Below are positions 51,928 to 58,770 of a stretch of 64,000 nucleotides of DNA, one piece after another. Position 1 is the first letter of the stretch; each line of letters opens with the position of its first letter. Origin of the DNA: JAJDXO01 sp965207535 (GTDB taxonomy: Bacteria > Pseudomonadota > Alphaproteobacteria > Rhodospirillales > UBA2165); assembly GCA_965207535.1 (NCBI GenBank), contig CBDBMR010000012.1, forward strand, positions 124,001 to 188,000, written 5' to 3'. Both the position numbers and the translations under genes were made by a program. A model generated the notes under the pieces. The model saw only the letters and a list, made by a program, of their open reading frames with translations, made no database searches and was not told where the DNA came from.

Positions 51928-52709
51928 TTCGCGGTTCGCTGTTCGTTGCCGGGCTGCTGATAACGTCCGTCTCCGCGCCTCAGTCGCAGGCCGCCGGCGA
52001 GCGGCCGCCGCCCCAGGTTCCCTGCGCCGGAGAGGCGTATCCCGGCTTCGCGGCGCCCGGCGAACTCCTGAATGTCGAAGTCTGGCAGCGCGACGAACTT
52101 CCGCCGGGCTGGCAACCGCCGGCATGCACCGGTTTGAAACCCGGGCCGCTGAAGACCGTCTTTGCCGGGGCCGGACGATTTGACGAACCGGGGGGTCAAG
52201 CCGCGATCGTTGGACGGCTCGCCGAGGTGACGGGTCTGCTGGGCGTCAAGTATTGGTCGGACTCGCAGGAAGGCTGGTATCAGTTGTTCGAAGATGTGTC
52301 GGCCTTAAGCGGCCCGGACCGCGAAAGCCGGCGGGACAATTTCACGAACGACGAACTCGGGGCGGGCCGGACGCTCCACTTTCTTCTGGACGAGGACCAT
52401 TTGATGTGGGCCGTCATCTACCGGTTGCGCATCATCGAAAATCGGCCGGACCGCATGGTCTTCGAGATGACCAACGTCAACGGTATGGGCGTCGCCATAT
52501 TCACCGCCGTGGACGCCGGGCAGTTTCAGCAGTACCACGTAATTGAACGGGAGACCGGCGACACCTGGCGTTACTACGGTTTTTCTCGTGTGAGCAGGGC
52601 CGCGTTTTTGGCATTCATGTCTCCGAAGTCGTTCAAGAACAAAACACAGGCGTTTTATCGCTATGTCGCGGGCATTCCGACCGACCGGGAACCGCCGGCC
52701 GCACGCTGA
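51927..52709 (+). CDS. Putative secreted protein of unknown function, start codon unclear
   Basis: The frame is open from 51786 to 52709. From about 51930 it reads RGSLFVAGLLITSVSAPQSQ then AAGERPPPQ, a clear signal-peptide core with AxA-type cleavage. The mature part (EVTGLLGVKYWSDSQEGWYQ, NDELGAGRTLHFLLDEDHLM, AFYRYVAGIPTD) has no domain I recognise. No ATG, GTG or TTG lies between the upstream stop and the leader; ATT at 51927 or CTG at 51939 would be needed, or a GTG at 51786 or 51807 deep in the upstream gene. The coordinates given use 51927 only as a position marker. Probably in the pyc transcript. Confidence 0.6.
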   Translation: MRGSLFVAGLLITSVSAPQSQAAGERPPPQVPCAGEAYPGFAAPGELLNVEVWQRDELPPGWQPPACTGLKPGPLKTVFAGAGRFDEPGGQAAIVGRLAEVTGLLGVKYWSDSQEGWYQLFEDVSALSGPDRESRRDNFTNDELGAGRTLHFLLDEDHLMWAVIYRLRIIENRPDRMVFEMTNVNGMGVAIFTAVDAGQFQQYHVIERETGDTWRYYGFSRVSRAAFLAFMSPKSFKNKTQAFYRYVAGIPTDREPPAAR

Positions 52710-52753
52710 GATCGGAGGTGAGTTGGTGTATGGCGAGTGGCGTCGCCATAAAA

Positions 52754-52915
52754 TCCCCCTCACCCAGCTTCGGCTAAGCTCAGCTGCCGCTTCGCAAAGC
52801 CTTCGCATCCCTCTCCCCCTTCGGGGGGCGAGGGTTGGAGGGTAGTCCCCTCTCCCCCTTCTTCAGGGGGAGAGGGTTAGGGTGAGGGGGTCATAAATAA
52901 ATGGGTGAGGGGGTT
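52754..52915. repeat. CCCTCACCC/CCCTCTCCC-type palindromic repeat, copy 1
   Basis: CCCCCTCACCC opens the element, two CCCTCTCCCCCTTC-type hairpins follow, and it closes with GGGTGAGGGGG, repeated once more near 52905. This belongs to a very widespread family of GC-rich palindromes in proteobacterial intergenic DNA. It lies just downstream of the secreted-protein gene, and a related copy lies at 54384-54498. Confidence 0.8.
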
Positions 52916-52967
52916 GCGCAAACGGCTTCTAAAAGCCGGATGTGCTTCTCAATAGAATCATCACACT

Positions 52968-53831
52968 CTAAGCCTCAAGTATCTCGGCAATGAACGGCGG
53001 CAGCTGGAATGCGCTTCTGTGGATCGACGGCGAATAGTATTTGAAAGACAGGCCGGTGCGCTCCACACGTTCCACCAATTCCTCCAGTTCCACCTCACGC
53101 GGCGCCGAGTTGTCGGATGCCCACCCCAGCGTCATGTAGCCGCCCACGTACGACGGGACGACGGTGAGATAAAATGTGGCGTCCGAGAACACGGAACCTA
53201 GGCTTCGATGCACGTTTCCAAGCTCGTCGGGCTGCAGGAACGGCACGCCGCTCTGAGTCACCAGAATCCCGTTCTCGCACAGGCAGCGCCGGCAACCGGC
53301 GTAGAATTCGGGGGTAAACAAGACCTCGGCGGGGCCGATTGGATCGGTCGAGTCGACGATGATGACGTCAAATCTCCGGTCGGTGTCCCGGACGAAGGCA
53401 GCGCCGTCCTCGATCCGGACCGTACATCTCGGATCGTCGAATGCGCCGTCACTCAGGCCCGGCATGTGTTCGCGGCAGACGTTGATTACAGTGTCGTCAA
53501 TTTCGACCAGTGTCGCGGAGCCGATGCCGCCGTGACGCAAAACCTCTCTCAAGACGCCGCCATCGCCGCCGCCGACAATCAGCGCATCCCGAACCTTTCC
53601 ATGAGCGAAGATCGGAACATGGGCCAGCATTTCGTGATAGCAGAACTCATCCGCTTCGGTGGTTTGGACCACCCCATCGAGCGCCAGCACGCGCCCGAAA
53701 CGGGGAGTTTCGAAAATCACCAATTTCTGGTGACCGGTTGAAACCTCGCAGATGGTCCGGGTGATTTCAAACCGCTGGGTGTATCCGTGGCCGCTCCATT
53801 CGTCGTGAAGCGCCTCATCAAACCAATTCAA
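52968..53831 (-). CDS. speE: Spermidine synthase (polyamine aminopropyltransferase)
   Basis: A 287-residue aminopropyltransferase: N-terminal MNWFDEALHDEWSGHGYTQR, QTTEADEFCYHEMLAHVPIF, the decarboxylated-SAM site VGGGDGGVLREVLRHGGIGS, catalytic Asp in IIVDSTDPIGPAEVLFT, and VVPSYVGGYMTLGWAS. It transfers the aminopropyl group from decarboxylated SAM to putrescine. It overlaps speD by 4 bp (ATGA), so the two consecutive pathway enzymes are translationally coupled. Confidence 0.95.
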   Translation of the reverse strand: MNWFDEALHDEWSGHGYTQRFEITRTICEVSTGHQKLVIFETPRFGRVLALDGVVQTTEADEFCYHEMLAHVPIFAHGKVRDALIVGGGDGGVLREVLRHGGIGSATLVEIDDTVINVCREHMPGLSDGAFDDPRCTVRIEDGAAFVRDTDRRFDVIIVDSTDPIGPAEVLFTPEFYAGCRRCLCENGILVTQSGVPFLQPDELGNVHRSLGSVFSDATFYLTVVPSYVGGYMTLGWASDNSAPREVELEELVERVERTGLSFKYYSPSIHRSAFQLPPFIAEILEA

Positions 53832-54253
53832 GGCTGCCGGCCCCGGCGCTGCTCATTGACCGATATCCGATCGCAGTTGAACGCGGCTTCGAACACCTCC
53901 AGCGTCGCTTCGGGATCACAGTCGCCGCACATAAGGACATCGATGGCTGCAAACCCCCGTTCCGGCCACGTATGGATGCTGATATGGGATTCCGCCAACA
54001 CCAGCACACCGGAAATCCCGCCATTCTCGCTGAATTGGTGCAGGTGCACATGCAGTTCCGTCGCGCGAGCCGCCTTGACGGCTTCCCGCAGGGTTTTCTT
54101 GATCAAGGCGGGATCGTCCAGGCCCTCGGCGCCCCACAAATCTATCAGCAGGTGAAGCGCCGCAAACCTTTCGCCGTCCCGCTCGACGAAATAATCGTTG
54201 GATACGGTCTCCGTGTCGCCTGCGGTCGGAGCCGCATCGGCATCTGTGGTCAT
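53828..54253 (-). CDS. speD: S-adenosylmethionine decarboxylase proenzyme
   Basis: A 141-residue class I prokaryotic AdoMetDC. The self-processing site is LAESHISIHTWPERG: cleavage before Ser89 makes the pyruvoyl cofactor. The active-site Cys segment is LMCGDCDPEA. It supplies decarboxylated SAM to SpeE, encoded immediately downstream. The start MTTDADAAPT at 54251-54253 was chosen because the open frame further upstream is repeat-derived (the GGEGQGEGGAK segment is translated palindromic repeat). Confidence 0.94.
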   Translation of the reverse strand: MTTDADAAPTAGDTETVSNDYFVERDGERFAALHLLIDLWGAEGLDDPALIKKTLREAVKAARATELHVHLHQFSENGGISGVLVLAESHISIHTWPERGFAAIDVLMCGDCDPEATLEVFEAAFNCDRISVNEQRRGRQP

Positions 54254-54383
54254 GGTCGGTCTCTGCGAATGGGTTTGAGAGCGCGATTTTTTAACCGCTT
54301 CGGCACCCAAGGCAAGCGCAAAACCAGCCGCCCCGAGGTGTGATGACCCGATGGTGGATCGAGGGGGGATTCCCGTTTTTGCG

Positions 54384-54498
54384 CCCCCCTCACCCTGTCC
54401 CTCTCCCCCCGAAGGGGGCGAGGGAACGCACGGCAAGCCCCCTCTCCCCCTGGGAGAGGTCGGTCATTTCCCACAGGGAATTGACCAGGGTGAGGGTG
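54384..54498. repeat. CCCTCACCC/CCCTCTCCC-type palindromic repeat, copy 2
   Basis: It opens with CCCCCCTCACCCTG, has CCCTCTCCCCCCGAAGGGGG and CCCTCTCCCCCTGGGAGAGG hairpins, and closes with CCAGGGTGAGGGTG. It is of the same family as 52754-52915, so speD-speE is bracketed by two copies. It occupies most of the 54254-54597 gap. Confidence 0.8.
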
Positions 54499-54548
54499 AT
54501 TATGGATGGTACAGACCGGATAGATAGGTAACGAATTAAAACGAGTTG

Positions 54549-54580
54549 GGGCCGACGGAATTCCATCGGCCCTCTTTTTT
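54549..54580. terminator. Intrinsic terminator downstream of dksA (bidirectional candidate)
   Basis: GGGCCGACGG-AATT-CCATCGGCCC forms a 10-bp stem with one mismatch. The plus-strand side is followed by TCTTTTTT, the minus-strand (dksA) side by CAACTCGTTTT. The stronger U-tract faces the plus strand although the adjacent gene is dksA on the minus strand. Confidence 0.6.
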
Positions 54581-54597
54581 GTCCGATAACCGGGAAG

Positions 54598-55011
54598 CTA
54601 ATCGTCCCGGTGGGTCCGCTCCATCCGCTCGTGCCGCTCCTGCGCCTCGATACTCAGCGTCGCGATCGGCCGGGCCTCGAGGCGGCGAAGACTGATCGGT
54701 TCTTCGGTTTCCTCGCAATAGCCATATGTGCCGAGCTCGATCCGTTCCAACGCGTCGTCGATTTTTGCAATCAGTTTGCGGGCGCGGTCCCGGGTGCGAA
54801 GTTCCAGAGACCTCTCGGTCTCGACAGAGGCCCTGTCTGCGAGGTCGGGCTCAAGACTGCTTGTCTCCTGGAGGTTTTGGCGAGTTTCGCTCGCCTCATC
54901 CAGGAGTTCCGAGCGCCAGTTTTCCAGCTTTTGGCGGAAATACTCCTGCTGCAACGGGTTCATAAACTCTTCGTCGTCGGAAGGTTTATAATCAGGCGGC
55001 AGCGTTATCAT
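54598..55011 (-). CDS. dksA: RNA polymerase-binding transcription factor DksA
   Basis: A 137-residue protein with the DksA coiled coil (YFRQKLENWRSELLDEASET) and the C-terminal globular region YGYCEETEEPISLRRLEARP then ATLSIEAQERHER. Of the four zinc cysteines of E. coli DksA only the first remains, as in other alphaproteobacterial DksA proteins. With ppGpp it adjusts rRNA and biosynthetic promoter activity. The start MITLPPDYKPSDDEEF at 55009-55011 follows the usual family N terminus. Confidence 0.94.
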   Translation of the reverse strand: MITLPPDYKPSDDEEFMNPLQQEYFRQKLENWRSELLDEASETRQNLQETSSLEPDLADRASVETERSLELRTRDRARKLIAKIDDALERIELGTYGYCEETEEPISLRRLEARPIATLSIEAQERHERMERTHRDD

Positions 55012-55281
55012 CATTTGTCGGTTCCCAGTTGGCCCCAGAAATTGGCGGCGAAATATAGATTTCGACAAATGACCCGACAAGTGATCTTTTTGTGATTGAC
55101 CGAAAATCCGCTGAAAGCCGGTTTATGTTTTCGCTCAACGGCTTGAATGTACGATCCGGCTGAATTCGTCCGGTGTACCCGGCAATTCCACAACTTTATT
55201 GACGGTGTGGCGGCCGGCCCGGAAAATACTCCGGCAGGCAGAAGAGCCTGTTTTGTTGAACCTAGAATAGGAGACTGAGCC

Positions 55282-56100
55282 TTGGGCGACGACGCCGATC
55301 CATCAGGCGCTATACGCACCGATCTCTCGGAACCGCAACGCACCACCGACCTGACCGCTCCGACCCGGGAAAGATCTTCCACGGGCCTTGAGGCCAACGC
55401 CCAGGTGGATGACGCCATCGCGTTCTTCCAGGCTCGAAGCCTGTCGGATCGTATTGGCGACTTGGCTGTTCTGAAGGACCATGTGGAACAGGCTATCGGT
55501 ACGGTCGAAACGGCGGTTCAGGGCATCGAGTCGATCACCGATGTGGTGAACCGGATGAAGGGCGTCGCGCTGTCGGCCAAATCCGGCAACGATGCCGCCA
55601 ACCGGTCCAAGTCGGCCGTCCGGTTCAACGATCTGCGGGCGCAGCTCGACAGCCTGGCGAACGGCGCGAGCTACAAGGGCACCAATCTCATCAAGGGCTC
55701 CCCAGACAGCCTTCGGGTGACCTTCGGTGAGGACGGCGGCTCGACCCTGACGGTGCCGGGTGTCCCGTCGGACGCATCCGGTCTGTCGATTGCAACTGCG
55801 GCCGGCGGCTGGGGCGCGGACGCGGACATCGATCAGGCGATCAACGGCCTCGACCGCGCGCTGACCACTCTCCGGTCAACGGCGTCCAGCCTGGACGCCT
55901 GCGCCGGCGTGTTGACCTTGCGGTTGGACTTCGCCCGGAACCTGATCCACTCGTTGGAAGAAGGCGCGGCCAAACTGGCCGACGACGACTCGAACGAGGA
56001 ATCGGCGAACCCGCCGGCCTCTCAGCCTCGTCGGCAGCCCGGCGCCATCGATCTCAGTATCGGGCGGCAGTCCGAACAGTCGATCTTGCGTCTGTTCTGA
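55282..56100 (+). CDS. Flagellin-like protein, divergent
   Basis: A 272-residue protein starting at a TTG with AGGAG 9 bp upstream. The middle matches the flagellin D1 helices: LSDRIGDLAVLKDHVEQAIG, VETAVQGIESITDVVNRMKG, FNDLRAQLDSLANGASYKGT, then NLI. A C-terminal helix (LRSTASSLDACAGVLTLRLD then FARNLIHSLEEG) also resembles flagellin. The extreme N terminus (GDDADPSGAIRTDLSEPQRT) lacks the SLNTN-type D0 start and a non-flagellin tail replaces the usual C terminus, so polymerisation as a normal filament subunit is doubtful. flbT follows. Confidence 0.78.
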   Translation: MGDDADPSGAIRTDLSEPQRTTDLTAPTRERSSTGLEANAQVDDAIAFFQARSLSDRIGDLAVLKDHVEQAIGTVETAVQGIESITDVVNRMKGVALSAKSGNDAANRSKSAVRFNDLRAQLDSLANGASYKGTNLIKGSPDSLRVTFGEDGGSTLTVPGVPSDASGLSIATAAGGWGADADIDQAINGLDRALTTLRSTASSLDACAGVLTLRLDFARNLIHSLEEGAAKLADDDSNEESANPPASQPRRQPGAIDLSIGRQSEQSILRLF

Positions 56101-56199
56101 CTTTCGGCGGTTTTGGCACGCAATTGGGCCAGTGATAGACTGGCAACCGGATCACCGCGGTCATTTTCAGTGACCGTCCAAACAAGGCCGGACGCTTAC

Positions 56200-56598
56200 A
56201 TGCCCTTAAAATTGACCCTGAAGCCCAACGAAAAAGTGCTCATCGGCACCGCCGTGATCACAAATGCCGGCCAGAAAAGCGAAATTATTATTCAAAATAC
56301 GGTTCCCGTGCTTCGGGAAAAGGACATTGTTACCGAGGACAACGCAGATACTTTGGCCAAAAAGCTCTACTACATTATTCTCAGCATGTACGTGGATCAA
56401 ATAAATGAGAACGAGTACCACAAGATTTACTTCAAGCTGGTCGAAGAGCTTTTTGACACCCTGCCAGACCAGCGTAGTCCGGCAATGGTGATGGACGTAT
56501 CCCGGAAAATCCTTGAAGGGAATCATTACCAGGCCCTGAAGGAGTGCCGGAAACTGATCAAATTTGAATCGGAGGTCTTGGCGAATGTCTCAAGATAG
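56200..56598 (+). CDS. flbT: Flagellar biosynthesis repressor FlbT
   Basis: A 132-residue protein with FlbT hallmarks: PLKLTLKPNEKVLIGTAVIT, VLREKDIVTEDNADTLAKKL, YYIILSMYVDQINENEY and the C-terminal ALKECRKLIKFE. FlbT acts post-transcriptionally on flagellin mRNA, repressing or promoting translation depending on species. Its partner FlaF is not present next to it. The position after the flagellin-like gene implies control of that gene or of flagellins elsewhere. Confidence 0.93.
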   Translation: MPLKLTLKPNEKVLIGTAVITNAGQKSEIIIQNTVPVLREKDIVTEDNADTLAKKLYYIILSMYVDQINENEYHKIYFKLVEELFDTLPDQRSPAMVMDVSRKILEGNHYQALKECRKLIKFESEVLANVSR

Positions 56599-56606
56599 AT
56601 TGGAGG

Positions 56607-56645
56607 CACACGCGCGGACCGTGTCCCTTGTGAGAAATGCGGGTC
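56607..56645 (+). repeat. Dispersed repeat copy downstream of flbT
   Basis: GACCGTGTCCCTTGTGAGAAATGCGGGTCA resembles the copies at 21009-21050 and 41493-41534. It starts 9 bp after the flbT stop. The rest of the 56599-56963 gap holds a CtrA-type half site and no credible ORF. Confidence 0.5.
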
Positions 56646-56911
56646 AAATCAACAGCCCGCATACGGCAGTTACCCGGCCATAGATTCTCTGATCCGAGAG
56701 CTTATCGAGTTCACGTGGATTAATTTCAATGGGTACGCGGACCGGCCCCGTTGTGGTGACGGCGGCGCGTTGCGCTGAACCCATCTGCCGCCAAAAATCC
56801 TATGCGAAACAACGGTTTAAGGCTTGGTATAGCCGGCGTCCGTCGGTGCAAAATTGCCTCGCGCACCGAGGGCTTGGGGCGCGCCCCTTGAATATGAAGC
56901 AGCCGCTCCCT

Positions 56912-56919
56912 ATGGTTAA
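56912..56919 (-). promoter_or_regulatory. CtrA half site upstream of ctrA
   Basis: On the minus strand this reads TTAACCAT, matching a CtrA half site, 45 bp upstream of the ctrA start. It is consistent with autoregulation as in Caulobacter, but a single 8-mer is weak evidence. Confidence 0.45.
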
Positions 56920-56963
56920 CCAATTCCGATTCGGCGCCCAGAAGGGCATTTTAGGACGATCAG

Positions 56964-57695
56964 ATGCGCGTGCTTCTCGTCGAAGACGATCCCACCACAT
57001 CCAAGAGTATCGAAATGATGCTGACCTCGGCCGGCATGGTCCTGGACACCACGGACCTCGGCGAGGATGGGTTGGAAATTGGCCAACTCTATGACTATGA
57101 CATCATCATTCTCGACCTCATGCTGCCGGATATGGACGGCTACGAGGTATTGCGCCGCCTGAGGGCGTCCAAGGTCGAGACGCCGGTGCTGATTCTGTCG
57201 GGATTGACGGAGCCGGACAAGAAGGTCAAAGGCCTGGGAACCGGCGCCGACGACTATTTGACCAAGCCGTTCAACAAGGACGAACTGATCGCCCGAATTC
57301 ATGCGATCGTGCGCCGGTCGAAGGGGCATTCGGAATCCATCATCAGAACCGGCAAGATGGCGGTGAATTTGGACGCCCGGACGGTTGAAGCCGAAGGCAG
57401 ATCCGTGCACCTGACCGGCAAGGAGTACGGCATTCTCGAACTGCTCTCCCTGCGCAAGGGTACGACCCTGACGAAGGATATGTTCCTGAACCACCTTTAC
57501 AACGGGATGGACGAGCCGGAACTGAAGATCATCGATGTTTTCGTCTGCAAGCTCCGCAAGAAACTGTCGACGGCCTGCGACGGTGACAACTACATCCACA
57601 CGGTATGGGGCCGGGGATACGTCCTGCGTGACCCGGAACATGTCGACGAAGCACCGAAGACGCCGGCCAAAAAGCGAGCAAAGGCAGCCGCCTAG
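56964..57695 (+). CDS. ctrA: Cell cycle response regulator CtrA
   Basis: A 243-residue OmpR-type regulator. The receiver has acidic pocket VEDDP, phospho-acceptor Asp51 in IIILDLMLPDMDGY and Lys in DDYLTKPF. The winged-helix domain has LTGKEYGILELLSLRKG then LTKDMFLNHLYNGMDEPE, and the recognition helix is IIDVFVCKLRKKL. The segment preceding the Lys/Ala-rich tail is WGRGYVLRDP. CtrA binds TTAA-N7-TTAA sites to control cell cycle and flagellar genes. The C terminus ends KKRAKAAA, close to the AA degradation tag that Caulobacter CtrA needs for ClpXP. chpT is convergent downstream. Confidence 0.97.
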   Translation: MRVLLVEDDPTTSKSIEMMLTSAGMVLDTTDLGEDGLEIGQLYDYDIIILDLMLPDMDGYEVLRRLRASKVETPVLILSGLTEPDKKVKGLGTGADDYLTKPFNKDELIARIHAIVRRSKGHSESIIRTGKMAVNLDARTVEAEGRSVHLTGKEYGILELLSLRKGTTLTKDMFLNHLYNGMDEPELKIIDVFVCKLRKKLSTACDGDNYIHTVWGRGYVLRDPEHVDEAPKTPAKKRAKAAA

Positions 57696-57704
57696 CCGCG
57701 CATT

Positions 57705-57752
57705 CCCGTAAATTGGCCCGTAAATTGGCCCGTAAATTGGCCCGTAAACTGG
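57705..57752 (+). repeat. Four 12-bp tandem repeats after ctrA
   Basis: CCCGTAAATTGG is repeated at 57705, 57717 and 57729, and as CCCGTAAACTGG at 57741, starting 10 bp after the ctrA stop. Perfect spacing with one substitution in the last unit indicates recent slippage. No role is evident. Confidence 0.9.
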
Positions 57753-57790
57753 TCTGAAAGCCGTTCAGCCCGCATGAGCGGGGGTTTCGG

Positions 57791-57931
57791 CTAGATCGGG
57801 TCATGTTTTGACGGAACCACGGCGCGGTTTCGTCAAAACATGTGAATCCGATCTATTTTCATAGTGCAGAGCCGATTCACATGGATTGTCGGCATCGCAA
57901 TGCGATTCCGACAATCCATGATCGGCTCTAG
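57791..57931. repeat. 141-bp double-hairpin repeat, copy 2 (inverted relative to copy 1)
   Basis: Bounded by CTAG, it contains the ATGTTTTGAC hairpin first and the ATGGATTGTC hairpin second, the reverse order of 42462-42602, with the same total length. Its right-hand CTAG supplies the TAG stop codon of chpT on the minus strand. Confidence 0.85.
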
Positions 57932-58557
57932 AAGGCCCGGAATTCCAAGGTGTCGTTCCCGGAGATGGCGTGTGTGACCGTCAGACCCTCGCTCTCGGCC
58001 AAGGTGCGGCAAAGGTACGGCACGACATCCCGGGCTTCGAGAGCCTCCGCAGGCGTTTGGCCCGTCAGGCAGGCCGCCGCCGCGTCGGTCAGCCGGCAGC
58101 CGTCGCCGCTGGACCAAACCGAGATGGAATTCGCCGCTTCTCCCGGCGACGCATGAACCTCCCCTCCCCGAGGCAATGTCTCGGCGGCCAGGAGAACCAG
58201 ATTAAGCAACAGTCTGGCCCGGGATCGCGGCATTAAGTTCGCCGGCATGGGCACCGGAGACGCCCAGGTGAGGGTAATTTTGGAACCGGCGAAAAAGTCT
58301 TCCGTCAATCCGGCGGCATCTTCGGCGGTTATGGGTTCACCCTGATTGGCGCCGCCGAATGCCACGCGGAAAAACGACAGCCGCGCTGCCGCCTGCCTGC
58401 CGCTCTGCCCGATCAGGGCAACCGCCTCATCCCACATGCCCTGGTCTTCGCCGAGCAGCTCCAGTCCGTTGTTGATGGCTCCGACCGGGCTGATCAGGTC
58501 ATGGCACAGCTTCGAACAAAGAAGCTCGGCAACACGCCAGTCATTTGAATCGGCCAT
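57928..58557 (-). CDS. chpT: Histidine phosphotransferase ChpT
   Basis: A 209-residue protein with the ChpT DHp-like helix ELLCSKLCHDLISPVGAINN, phospho-His19, and a degenerate, ATP-free HATPase-like domain (LMPRSRARLLLNLVLLAAET). It relays phosphate from CckA to CtrA and CpdR. It is convergent with ctrA across the repeat region, and cckA lies 19 kb away. The C terminus EFRAF* ends at the repeat boundary, so the last codons may be repeat-derived. Confidence 0.93.
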   Translation of the reverse strand: MADSNDWRVAELLCSKLCHDLISPVGAINNGLELLGEDQGMWDEAVALIGQSGRQAAARLSFFRVAFGGANQGEPITAEDAAGLTEDFFAGSKITLTWASPVPMPANLMPRSRARLLLNLVLLAAETLPRGGEVHASPGEAANSISVWSSGDGCRLTDAAAACLTGQTPAEALEARDVVPYLCRTLAESEGLTVTHAISGNDTLEFRAF

Positions 58558-58770
58558 AAGGAGCCTCCGTCAGTCCGCGCCGAACCTGCAATTGGCGAGA
58601 TCGAGGAATGGGAGCCAAGTGCCGCCTCCACCGGCGTTTCAGGCAACGTTTGACGATCGTCAAACCGTCTAGAATACTTCTGCCAGATTCTCAGTGCGCC
58701 AGAAAGGACCTTGGGACGACAATATCCCCGCTGAACCGGTTTCTCCGGGAAAGAGCCGAATAGACCCATT

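Noticed and set aside
54384..54436. N-terminal extension of SpeD from 54436
   Set aside because: The extension is translated palindromic repeat (GGEGQGEGG); the family N terminus fits the Met at 54253.
57705..57752. CRISPR array or replication iterons
   Set aside because: Units are contiguous 12-mers with no spacers, only four copies, and no cas or rep gene is near.
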